A DNA stretch of 56,399 bases from Candidatus Methanomethylophilaceae archaeon (GTDB lineage Archaea; Thermoplasmatota; Thermoplasmata; Methanomassiliicoccales; Methanomethylophilaceae), in assembly GCA_017540825.1 (NCBI GenBank), contig JAFYAH010000048.1, forward strand, positions 1 through 56,399. Direction: 5' to 3'. Made by a program: the position numbers and the translations under genes. The notes under the pieces are model-generated. The model had not been told where the DNA came from. It saw nothing but the letters and a program-made list of their open reading frames with translations, and searched no databases. Below, in pieces: positions 16,603 to 24,533 of this stretch (its first letter is position 1; every line of letters begins with the position of its first letter).

Positions 16603-17421
16603 ATGCGCGAGCTGGACGTGATGACGGAGGCCATCAGGAACGCATACGGGGCCGTCGCCCAATGCAGCAGGGATGCGAGAGTCAAAGGCAACGCCGAGGG
16701 CGTCTATGACGTGGTGACGGATGCTGACTTTGCCTCCGAGAAGACCATAGTCGACGCTATACGCGCCGCATTCCCTGACGATGCCGTCATCTCGGAAGAG
16801 TCCAGTCCCGACGCGGACCTGGAGAAGCGCTCTTGGGTCCTGGACCCCATAGACGGGACGATGAACTTCAGCCGCGGGATACCGCTATACGGCATACAGG
16901 CCGCGTTCCTTGAGTGTGGCGTGCCGAAAGCCGCCGCGATATACCTTCCGGCATACGACGAGATGTTCATGGCCACCGAGGACGGAGCCTTCCTCGACGG
17001 ATCGCCCATCAGGACGGCCGCTCCTCGCCCACTGAAGGAGTGCCTGATGTCCACTGGCGATTTCAGCAGGAAGTCCGAGGCCTTCCGGAAAGCCCAGGCG
17101 GCCGTGTTCTCAGAATGCTACAGCGCCATCGGCAGGTTCAAGGTGCTCGGGGCGGCATGCACCGACTTCGCGTTCCTGGCCTGCGGGCGCACCGATGCGC
17201 ATCTCCGCTTCACCAACAAGATCTGGGACTTCCTGCCGGGACTCTACATCGCGGAGAAGGCCGGAGCCGTATACGACAAGTCCCTGCAGAGGGAGAGGAA
17301 CGTCCTCCTCCTGTGCTCTTCGAAGGAGGTCCTGTCGGAGGCGGAGGACAAGGTCCTGCCGGCGGTGCTGTCGGCGCTGGGACGATCTCATCTCTTGCTG
17401 CCGCCGATCATGACCAGATAA
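16603..17421 (+). CDS. inositol monophosphatase / fructose-1,6-bisphosphatase family
   Basis: 272 residues with the family's metal and substrate motifs: ISEESS (metal Glu), WVLDPIDGTMNFSRGIPLYG and a C-terminal KIWDFLPGLYIAEKAGA (the WD signature). In archaea such enzymes dephosphorylate inositol-1-phosphate and often fructose-1,6-bisphosphate, with Mg2+. The start could also be ATG 16621. It converges with the RFC gene, the two coding ends overlapping by about 34 nt. Confidence 0.88.
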   Translation: MRELDVMTEAIRNAYGAVAQCSRDARVKGNAEGVYDVVTDADFASEKTIVDAIRAAFPDDAVISEESSPDADLEKRSWVLDPIDGTMNFSRGIPLYGIQAAFLECGVPKAAAIYLPAYDEMFMATEDGAFLDGSPIRTAAPRPLKECLMSTGDFSRKSEAFRKAQAAVFSECYSAIGRFKVLGAACTDFAFLACGRTDAHLRFTNKIWDFLPGLYIAEKAGAVYDKSLQRERNVLLLCSSKEVLSEAEDKVLPAVLSALGRSHLLLPPIMTR

Positions 17422-18347
17422 GCGAGGAGTGCCTCCAGCTGGATCTTCTCGTTGCTCCCTTCGACTATGCGGAACTCGATCTCGCCGGTCTTGTCGATGA
17501 GCCTGACCTTCTCCATGTCGGTCAGGCTGAGGTCGAAGTAGGTGGCATGGATCTGCTTTATGATGTCCTGGCCGGACAGGCCGAAGTCGATCATGGTCCT
17601 TTCCAACAGGTCGCGGGCCTTTATGAAGTCCCCTCCCAGCGCGGACTCCAGGATCTTCCTCACCTCCTCCGGATTGGCCATCCCGGTGGTCTGGTAGACG
17701 AGGTCCAGGTCGATCCTCCTGCCCAGCGACGCGGCGACCTGAAGGGAGTTCACAGCGCGCCTCATGTCGCCTCTCGCCACGACCACCAGGCCCTTGACGG
17801 CGTCGTCGTCGATCTCCACCCCTTCCTTCTCCACTATCTTCCTGAGGAATCCTCCCACGTCCTCTGCGGTCAGCGGCTTGAACCTGAAAACGGCGCACCT
17901 CGACTGTATGGGGTCGATGATCTTCGACGAATAGTTGCACGAGAGTATGAAGCGGCATATGCCCGAGTACTTCTCCATCGTCCTCCTGAGGGCGGCCTGG
18001 GCATCGGACGTCAGGGCGTCGGCCTCGTCCATGAATATGATCTTGAACTCCGCTCCGCCGAGGGGCGAGGTCCTGGCGAACTCCTTTATCTTGCCGCGGA
18101 CAACCTCTATCCCCCTCTCGTCGGAGGCGTTGAGCTCCATGAAGTTGCCTTTCCACTCGTCTCCGAACATCTCTCTGGCCAGAGCGAGGGAGCAGGTGGT
18201 CTTCCCGGTCCCGGCCGGGCCTGTGAACATGAGGTGCGGCATGTTCCTGGACGCGACGTATGCCTTGAGCCTGTCCGATACGTGCTTCTGCCCTACGACC
18301 TCGTCCAAGGTCTTCGGCCTGTATTTCTCCGTCCATATCTCGTTCAT
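17388..18347 (-). CDS. rfcS: replication factor C small subunit
   Basis: 319 residues, typical of archaeal RFC small subunits. Walker A GPAGTGKTTCSLALAREMF, Walker B IIFMDEADAL and the SRC arginine-finger motif (PIQSRCAVFRF) are intact. With the large subunit it loads the PCNA clamp at primer-template junctions. It starts MNEIWTEKYRPKTLDEVVGQ, the conserved family start. A TATA-like sequence lies at 18361-18370. It overlaps the convergent phosphatase gene at its 3' end. Confidence 0.96.
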   Translation of the reverse strand: MNEIWTEKYRPKTLDEVVGQKHVSDRLKAYVASRNMPHLMFTGPAGTGKTTCSLALAREMFGDEWKGNFMELNASDERGIEVVRGKIKEFARTSPLGGAEFKIIFMDEADALTSDAQAALRRTMEKYSGICRFILSCNYSSKIIDPIQSRCAVFRFKPLTAEDVGGFLRKIVEKEGVEIDDDAVKGLVVVARGDMRRAVNSLQVAASLGRRIDLDLVYQTTGMANPEEVRKILESALGGDFIKARDLLERTMIDFGLSGQDIIKQIHATYFDLSLTDMEKVRLIDKTGEIEFRIVEGSNEKIQLEALLAYLVMIGGSKR

Positions 18348-18465
18348 GTCGACCGCGTATCCATATATCTAACCTGTTTTAACGGTTGTCGTTCGTACCA
18401 TGGGCCACGGAGGCCTTCGCGGCATCAGGCAATATAATAATAAAGCGTCGCATCTAGCCTGACCT

Positions 18466-19485
18466 ATGGGAGGTCTCGCGGCGAACGTTGCAGGACGCAG
18501 ATGGACGGATGCGATCATCGTCAGTCTCACGCTTTTACTGGGGATTTTCATGCTGATCTATGGCGTAGCCGGCGAGATCAGGGGCATTGACGAGAACCCG
18601 GATCCCGCCCACCTCGCCTCGTTCGTTCCGATGGTAGTCTGCGGATCCCTGGTCGTGTTGGACAGGCATCGCAGCATACAGTTCGCCACAGGGATGTACG
18701 CGATCGGCCTCGGACTGTCCAGGATATTAGAGAACCTGCTCAAGACCTTCTTCATCTCTAGCAACCTCGGGTTCCTGATCTGCCTGGCGACGACGATCAT
18801 AGGGGTGAACATGGTGTACTCCGGCTCCGAATACCTGAAGGGGAACACCAGGACCATCGCGCTGATCGTCCTAGGGACCGTGATGCTGATCTTCATGTCC
18901 TTGGCGTCGCTCTTCGTGGATTTCGCCGGCACCAAAGACCTGTATGCGATCATCAGGGCAGGCGTGAGCGACCTGTCCATCATCGGCCTGTGTCTCATGT
19001 ACCTGTCCCTCGTCTGCACGAAGATCGTGCGCGACGGGACCAGCATCTCGCAGTTCAACCTTGCTCTTTCAGGATACAGGGTCGCACAGGGGACCGTCTC
19101 CAGCGCTTCGGTGAGCCCTGAATCCTGCAGCGACATAGTTAGGTTCTGCAGCGGAGGATCCGAGTTCGTGAAGAAGGGCTCCGACGGCGGGCCGGTCCAT
19201 GCGGAGTACGAGTTCGTCTGCAGGGAAGGCCCGTTCGACATCTTCGGCGTCTTGCAGAGGTGGCACGGACCGGAAGGCGAGGTCTACCTGTCCTTGTCGC
19301 CTTTCAAGGGAGGGTCGTCCTTCGGCGTTAAGTCGTTCAGGGTAATGTCGGCGGAGGTGCGCGACGGCCGTCTTGTGATCGACTGCGATGACAGACTCAG
19401 GAAGGTGTTCAGGATAAGGGAGGCCGACGAGGACGACGGCCCGGTCTCCAGTCGCAAGGACTTCAAGAGGGGGGCATCCCCATGA
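18466..19485 (+). CDS. polytopic membrane protein with cytosolic C-terminal domain
   Basis: 339 residues, not recognised. Residues 1-190 hold about six hydrophobic segments (for example SLTLLLGIFMLIYGVAG, LGFLICLATTIIGVNMVY, IALIVLGTVMLIFMSLASLF). Residues 195-339 are soluble and end in a charged tail (EADEDDGPVSSRKDFKRG). A TATA-like TATAATAATAAAG precedes the start by about 25 nt. Its stop overlaps the next gene (ATGA), which has the same overall design, so the two probably act together. Function unknown. Confidence 0.75.
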   Translation: MGGLAANVAGRRWTDAIIVSLTLLLGIFMLIYGVAGEIRGIDENPDPAHLASFVPMVVCGSLVVLDRHRSIQFATGMYAIGLGLSRILENLLKTFFISSNLGFLICLATTIIGVNMVYSGSEYLKGNTRTIALIVLGTVMLIFMSLASLFVDFAGTKDLYAIIRAGVSDLSIIGLCLMYLSLVCTKIVRDGTSISQFNLALSGYRVAQGTVSSASVSPESCSDIVRFCSGGSEFVKKGSDGGPVHAEYEFVCREGPFDIFGVLQRWHGPEGEVYLSLSPFKGGSSFGVKSFRVMSAEVRDGRLVIDCDDRLRKVFRIREADEDDGPVSSRKDFKRGASP

Positions 19486-20462
19486 AGGTCTCGCGCTTTG
19501 CCAAGGCGACGGCCGTCATGGCGACGATGGCCGCTTGCGGGATCCTATGCCTGTATTTCACGGTGTTCGTGCAAGCGGCAGGCCTTCGCCTGGTCGTTCC
19601 AGCGGTCGTCGCTTTCATAGGGGCGGCAGCGTGCGGGTACGAGACGAGGAACAGCCTGAAGGGCGTTATCGCCGCCGCCTGCTTCTTTGCAGGCCTGTTC
19701 CTGATTTTGGCGTCCTTCTTCGGCTATGCAGTCATCAACGATGTCGTGCTGTCCGCTGCGGGGGTGTTCACGGGGCTCGTGTATGTGATCCTCGGATTCA
19801 GCGTATGGTGCGGATACGATTTCGGAATGATAGGGATACGCTACGTCTACGCGTTCTTCATTGCTTTCCAGATCATCGGATTCTGGACGTATGCTCGTTT
19901 AATCCATATGATCGTCGATGCTAGGCTCATGTCCGTCATCGTCTTCACGGTCGCGATGGAGGCCGCCATCCTGCTGCTTGCCTTAGACAAGTCCCTGGGC
20001 GACAGAAGCGAGGCTGCTATGTCCAAGCACAACCTCAGGACTCACGATTCCAGCCTTGCCAACACGGAGGACGGATACATCCTGAGGAGGTACGGCGAAG
20101 GCATCCAGAGGGTCCTCCATTCTGACGGCATGGGCAGGGTGGCCACGCGCATGTTCAGCAGCAGGCACGGGGACAAGTGGCTTGAGCTCGTCAAGGACGC
20201 AAGCGGCAGGTCCTTGCTGACGATAAGCGAGGCGGTCGGCGGTTCCACTCTCATGTCGATGGACGTAGCGGATTCCAGCATGGACGAGGGATCGCTGACC
20301 TTGTACGGGAGCGGCGGGCAATGGACCAGGCTTCTTGTATACGACACGGTCCAGGAGGACATGGCCAAGCCGAAGCTGTTCGGAAGGGAGCTGGGGCGCA
20401 GGCCTCTGAAGGCGATCGAGGAGGAGCTGGAGAAGGAGTCGTCGGTCGAGATCGAAGGCTGA
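19482..20462 (+). CDS. polytopic membrane protein with cytosolic C-terminal domain
   Basis: 326 residues, not recognised. About six membrane segments (residues 10-170), then a soluble domain of about 150 residues beginning near YILRRYGEGIQRVLHSDGMG and ending in an acidic Glu-rich tail. It overlaps the upstream gene by 4 nt and mirrors its architecture, although sequence similarity is weak to my eye. A pair of partner membrane proteins is the simplest reading; function unknown. Confidence 0.72.
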   Translation: MKVSRFAKATAVMATMAACGILCLYFTVFVQAAGLRLVVPAVVAFIGAAACGYETRNSLKGVIAAACFFAGLFLILASFFGYAVINDVVLSAAGVFTGLVYVILGFSVWCGYDFGMIGIRYVYAFFIAFQIIGFWTYARLIHMIVDARLMSVIVFTVAMEAAILLLALDKSLGDRSEAAMSKHNLRTHDSSLANTEDGYILRRYGEGIQRVLHSDGMGRVATRMFSSRHGDKWLELVKDASGRSLLTISEAVGGSTLMSMDVADSSMDEGSLTLYGSGGQWTRLLVYDTVQEDMAKPKLFGRELGRRPLKAIEEELEKESSVEIEG

Positions 20463-20491
20463 CAGGCTCCGTCGGCGTTCACGGCCAATCC

Positions 20492-20498
20492 TTTAAAT
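20492..20498 (+). promoter_or_regulatory. TATA box of isochorismatase-like gene
   Basis: TTTAAAT is centred 25 nt before ATG 20520, indicating a leaderless transcript separate from the upstream membrane genes. Confidence 0.5.
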
Positions 20499-20519
20499 CC
20501 CGAGCCCGATTCTTTTGCC

Positions 20520-21041
20520 ATGCAGGTCACTGTAGACGGCAGGAAGGCGGCCCTGGTGGCCATCGACATCCAGAACAAGTTCTACACGGTCACCGAGGGC
20601 CTGCGCAGGTCGGTGGACGCCCACATGGACATGATGAACCGCGCCCTGGACCTGTTCCACGACACGGGTTCCCCCGTTATTCTCGTCTTCTACGACGCCA
20701 TGAACTCCTGCACGTCCGACGCCATGGACGATCCAGAGGCTTTGGTGGAAGGATTGAGGGCGCATGAATCGGATGCGAGGGTCCACAAGGAGTCCATGAA
20801 CTCGTTCCACGGCACAGATCTTCTGGACAGGATCCGCGAGTCCGGGGCCGAGTGCGTCGTCCTCATGGGCCTCGTGGCTCATATGTGCGTCCTGTCGACG
20901 TATTTCGCCGCCTACGACGCCGGCCTCTCGGCCTTCATGCTAGAAGGGGCCCTCTCCGCAACGGACGAGGAGAACGTGGCGCACGTGGAAGCGATATGCA
21001 GGACCGTGGACATCGACTCCCTCAGGGAATCGGCGGAATAA
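20520..21041 (+). CDS. isochorismatase-family cysteine hydrolase
   Basis: 173 residues. The catalytic triad can be placed: Asp in ALVAIDIQNKF, Lys in ARVHKESMNSF and Cys in GLVAHMCVLSTYFAAYDAG. The family includes isochorismatases, nicotinamidases and N-carbamoyl-amidohydrolases; the sequence alone does not decide which. It has its own promoter and a GC terminator, and converges with nrdJ. Confidence 0.85.
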   Translation: MQVTVDGRKAALVAIDIQNKFYTVTEGLRRSVDAHMDMMNRALDLFHDTGSPVILVFYDAMNSCTSDAMDDPEALVEGLRAHESDARVHKESMNSFHGTDLLDRIRESGAECVVLMGLVAHMCVLSTYFAAYDAGLSAFMLEGALSATDEENVAHVEAICRTVDIDSLRESAE

Positions 21042-21060
21042 GAACAAATAAAGGGTTTTG

Positions 21061-21075
21061 GGGGCCCGAGGCCCC
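21061..21075. terminator. hairpin between convergent genes
   Basis: GGGGCC-CGA-GGCCCC, a perfect 6-bp stem located between the isochorismatase-like stop and the nrdJ stop. Confidence 0.45.
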
Positions 21076-21077
21076 GT

Positions 21078-23318
21078 TCAGTCGCACTTGGACCAGCCGC
21101 AGGACTTGCAGGTGTTGCATCCGCCCTGGAACTCGAGCTCGGCCCCGCACTTGGGGCATGGGTTCTTTATCGTCCTCGAAGGCGCCTCGGGCTCCTTGGC
21201 TTCGGGGATTCCCTTGAGCTGGCTCTGCATCTCGTCGTACATGTCCCTGAGGGCCCATCCTACCGCCATGGGGCAGCAGGACCCGATGCTCGTGTCCCTC
21301 TTGGTGTGCGTGCGCACGACGTACGACGGGCAGGAGCCGCAGGACTTGAGCTGGTCGATGATCGCGTCGACCCCGCATCCGGACCTGGCGGCCAGGGATA
21401 TCATCCTCGACAGCCCGACCATGAAGTTGTTGCATCCGCCCGTGGAGCCTTTGTTGAGGTAGGCCTCCACCAGCTCTCCGGTCTCCGGGTCGAAGAACGC
21501 GGTGCAGTGCAGGCTGCCGCAGCCGGTCATCAGCTTGCGCTTCTTGCCTATCAGGTTGTCCGCAGCCGCCCTGACGACGACCTTCTTCTTCGGCTCCTCC
21601 ACGGCCTTGTCAGGGTCCTCCTGCTTCTCGGAGCTCTTGGTCGAGAGGATCCCCAGCCTCTTGCATCCGTCGCGGAACACCGTGACGCCCTTGCATCCGG
21701 ACTCCCATGCGCTCATGTAGATGTCGTACACGTTCTCCATGGGGAAGTCTTCTGGAAGGTTCACCGTGGAGCTGATGGAGGCGTCGATGTGCTTCTGCCA
21801 AGTCGCCTGCATCTCTATCCTCTCGTTGTAGTCCAGGTTCTGGGCGGTGACGAACATCTCCGGGAGGTCCTCGTCCTTCTGGATCTCGGGATGGACGCTC
21901 ATGTACTCCTGGACCACGGGGGTGTAGACCTTGTAGTACTCGTCGTGGTCGGACAGCGAGGTGGTCCTCCTCTCGTACGAGAGGGCGAATATGGGCTCTA
22001 TCCCTCCGGATATCCCTATCATGGTGGACAGGGTCCCGGTGGGGGCTATTGTGAGGAGCTGGGAGTTCCTGAGGCCGTATTCCAGGACCAGCGCCCTCGT
22101 CTCCTCGGAGGCGTTCTCCTTGAAGTAGGGGGAGTCGACGATCTGCTGGGGCACGCACTTGGGGAACATGCCAGACTCCTTGGCCATGACGGCGGACTCG
22201 TTCATCGCTGTGTCGGCCATCATCTTGCCCAGCTTGTTGCAGAAGTCTATGGCTTCGGGGGACCCGTATCTGAATCCGAGGCGGATGAGCATGTCTGCCA
22301 GCCCCATTATGCCCAGGCCGATCTGCCTCCAGTTCCTGACGGACTCCTTCTGCTCTTCGAGGGGGTGCAGCGGGAGCCCTTCGTCCAGCACGTCGTTGAG
22401 GCCGCGCACGCATATCCTGACCGCATCCTTGAAGTCCTCCATCTTGAACTTGCCGTCCTCGACGAATGCGGCGAGGTTGATGCTACCGAGAAGGCAGCTT
22501 CCGCCGGCGGGGAGGGGCTCTTCGGCGCAGGGGTTGGTCGATTCGTAGGAGTAGTCCGGGAACTCGCTCAGCAGGTTCCAGGAGGAGATCCTGTCCCAGT
22601 AGAGGCATCCGGGCTCTCCGTAGTCCCAGTTGGCCTCGCACATCTTGCTGAAGAACTCCGCCGCGTTGATGTCTTTGGTTATGTGCTCTCCGCTCTCGGG
22701 GCGGTAGAACTTCTGTGTGAACGTCTTCCTGTCGCGGACGGCCCTCATGAACTCGTCGGTCATGCGGATGGACATGTTGGCCTTGGTGACCCTTTCGAGG
22801 TTGGTCTTCACCATCATGAACTCCTCCAGGTCGGGATGCTCGCACGAGATCGTGAGCATGAGCGCCCCTCTGCGCCCGTGCTGCCCGATGAGGCCGGTGA
22901 CCATGGAGTAGAGGTCCGTGAAAGAGACGGCTCCCGATGTCTGGGACGCCGTGTTGTTGATCTTCGCGCCGCGGGGGGCCAGCTTGGAGATGTCGATGCC
23001 TGCCCCTCCACCGTAGCTGAACGTGCGTGCGAGCTTTCCAGCGGTCTCGAAGATGGATTCGATGGAGTCTTCCGGGGACGACAGCACGTAGCAGTTGGAA
23101 AGGGTCACCTTGAGCCCGCTGTTCTGGAGTCCCCTGTTCGCCAGGATCCTCCCTCCGAACAGGAACTTCTTCGAGCGGATGAGCCCTTTCACCTTTTCGT
23201 CTCCTGCGCTTATGCGGTCCAGCCAATGCTCGAAGCTCTCGCCTGCGTGGCGGTATTTCCTCTCCCATATGTCTATCCCGAGCTGATTGTCCTCTCCCAG
23301 CCATTCTTTTATTTCCAT
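21078..23318 (-). CDS. nrdJ: adenosylcobalamin-dependent ribonucleotide reductase (class II)
   Basis: 746 residues. It reduces ribonucleotides to deoxyribonucleotides using adenosylcobalamin as radical source, without oxygen. Signatures: NCYVLSSPEDSIESIFETAG, FSYGGGAGIDISKLAPRGAK, the active-site STNPCAEEPLPAGGSCLLGS and APTGTLSTMIGISGGIEPIF. The C-terminal part has paired-Cys motifs (TGCGSLHC, GSCPSY) and a zinc-ribbon-like tail CPKCGAELEFQGGCNTCKSC typical of this family. Dependence on B12 fits an organism with corrinoid uptake. RBS-like GAGGGG lies 8-10 nt before the start. Confidence 0.97.
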   Translation of the reverse strand: MEIKEWLGEDNQLGIDIWERKYRHAGESFEHWLDRISAGDEKVKGLIRSKKFLFGGRILANRGLQNSGLKVTLSNCYVLSSPEDSIESIFETAGKLARTFSYGGGAGIDISKLAPRGAKINNTASQTSGAVSFTDLYSMVTGLIGQHGRRGALMLTISCEHPDLEEFMMVKTNLERVTKANMSIRMTDEFMRAVRDRKTFTQKFYRPESGEHITKDINAAEFFSKMCEANWDYGEPGCLYWDRISSWNLLSEFPDYSYESTNPCAEEPLPAGGSCLLGSINLAAFVEDGKFKMEDFKDAVRICVRGLNDVLDEGLPLHPLEEQKESVRNWRQIGLGIMGLADMLIRLGFRYGSPEAIDFCNKLGKMMADTAMNESAVMAKESGMFPKCVPQQIVDSPYFKENASEETRALVLEYGLRNSQLLTIAPTGTLSTMIGISGGIEPIFALSYERRTTSLSDHDEYYKVYTPVVQEYMSVHPEIQKDEDLPEMFVTAQNLDYNERIEMQATWQKHIDASISSTVNLPEDFPMENVYDIYMSAWESGCKGVTVFRDGCKRLGILSTKSSEKQEDPDKAVEEPKKKVVVRAAADNLIGKKRKLMTGCGSLHCTAFFDPETGELVEAYLNKGSTGGCNNFMVGLSRMISLAARSGCGVDAIIDQLKSCGSCPSYVVRTHTKRDTSIGSCCPMAVGWALRDMYDEMQSQLKGIPEAKEPEAPSRTIKNPCPKCGAELEFQGGCNTCKSCGWSKCD

Positions 23319-23796
23319 CTCGATTTCCCCTCGAACCGCAAGTCGCGGTGCGCGGCCCGCTCTCCTTCCGGCGGTCGGCCGTAGGTGGTTAGGATACTTA
23401 ACCCATTCAGTAGGCGCCGCAGCAGCCGTCGGACCGTCTTACTTGGCATATACATCCCTCTATTTATCGATATGATGTGGAGTCGCTTTTTGTTGTTGGA
23501 TTATAGTTTAGCTCGATACAATCGCGAGTTTATCGCCAGATTTCCATTGGAGATGAGAAATGAATGCTTCCATGCAAAGGTCCAGCGTCACTGTGTTGTA
23601 TACAGTTTTTATTGTAGATATTGTTAAAGGTGACGTCTGTTTCCACTGCATGGGCAAGCGTCGTAATCGACCGGTCCGAACGATGGGCCCCTGTCGAGCC
23701 GCGCCGGATCGTCATTCACGCCGGCCCAGCGCGCCTGATAGATGATATTTAATAGAACCTCATCGTTGGGAGTACTGACTTAAAGATAGCACGGTC
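23319..23796. other. AT-rich intergenic region
   Basis: Nearly 500 bases between the divergent nrdJ and psmB. The nrdJ-proximal part is GC-rich; about 23440-23640 is markedly AT-rich and has only short frames without resemblance to known proteins. A TATA-like GATATTTAATAG at 23744-23755 probably serves psmB. I see no tRNA or clear RNA hairpin; an unannotated small RNA is possible but not supported. Confidence 0.4.
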
Positions 23797-23835
23797 ATGG
23801 ACGGTGCCTTTTCTCGCGTTAAGGTGTTAATATGA
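23797..23835 (+). other. 12-codon upstream ORF coupled to psmB
   Basis: ATG 23797 opens a 12-residue frame (MDGAFSRVKVLI) whose TGA overlaps the psmB ATG as ATGA. It contains the psmB ribosome-binding-like AAGGTG at 23821-23826. It could be a leader peptide coupling translation to psmB, or chance. Confidence 0.3.
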
Positions 23836-24467
23836 CGGATGAGGATACTCTTAAAACCGGTACTACGACAATCGGAATCAAGCTCAAGGAGGGCGTCATT
23901 CTCGCGACTGACCAGAGGGCTACCATGGGAAACCTCATTGCCCACAGCCATGTCCAGAAGCTCTACCCCCTCTCCGACAACCTCGGAATGACCATAGCAG
24001 GAGTGGTGGGCGACGCCCAGCTCATGGTACGCTTCATGCAGAGCGAGATATCCATATACAACATGAAGAAAGGCGCCCCCATGTCGGTGAGCACAGCAGC
24101 GACCCTCGTCGCCAGCGTCATCCGCCAGGGGTTCTACCTCGGGCTCATAGTCGGAGGATACGACAAGACCGGCGGCCATGTGTTCAGCATCGACGGCGCC
24201 GGAGGCTACATCGAGGACGACTACATGTCGGTAGGATCAGGTTCCGTGTTCGCCCTCGGGGCGCTCGAAGCGAAGTACAAGCCCGGAATGACCAGGGACG
24301 AGGGGATCGACGTCGCCGTCACCGCTCTCAACTCCGCCAGGAGGAGGGACAACTGCACCGGCGACGGCATGCTCATAGCATACATAGGCCCCAACGGGTA
24401 TGAGGAGATCTCCAACGAGGAGATCAGGGCCCGCTGCTCCGACCTTGGCTTCCAGTTCCCCAACTGA
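23832..24467 (+). CDS. psmB: proteasome beta subunit
   Basis: 211 residues. The sequence MTDEDTLKTG precedes the catalytic threonine (TTTIGIKLKEGVILATDQRA), so a 10-residue propeptide is cleaved to expose Thr. Family residues such as the Lys of DQRATMGN-proximal strands, GGYDKTGGHVFSIDGAGG and SVGSGSVFALGALEA are intact. It forms the inner proteolytic rings of the archaeal 20S proteasome. RBS-like AAGGTG lies 5-10 nt before the ATG. The alpha subunit gene is not in the window. Confidence 0.97.
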   Translation: MTDEDTLKTGTTTIGIKLKEGVILATDQRATMGNLIAHSHVQKLYPLSDNLGMTIAGVVGDAQLMVRFMQSEISIYNMKKGAPMSVSTAATLVASVIRQGFYLGLIVGGYDKTGGHVFSIDGAGGYIEDDYMSVGSGSVFALGALEAKYKPGMTRDEGIDVAVTALNSARRRDNCTGDGMLIAYIGPNGYEEISNEEIRARCSDLGFQFPN

Positions 24468-24533
24468 TCGTCGCTTCCAAACCTCTTTCAAACACCTTCC
24501 TCGACTTATCCAAAGGCTAAAGCTGGATTCAAT

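Noticed and set aside
16432-16691. Short frames between importer operon and IMPase gene
   Set aside because: No homology-like pattern, no start signals and overlap with the IMPase start.
4846-23797. The 9-mer GCACGGTCA near the starts of fhs, the Sel1 gene and the psmB leader
   Set aside because: Three copies at different distances from TATA boxes and starts; too short and too inconsistently placed to separate from chance.
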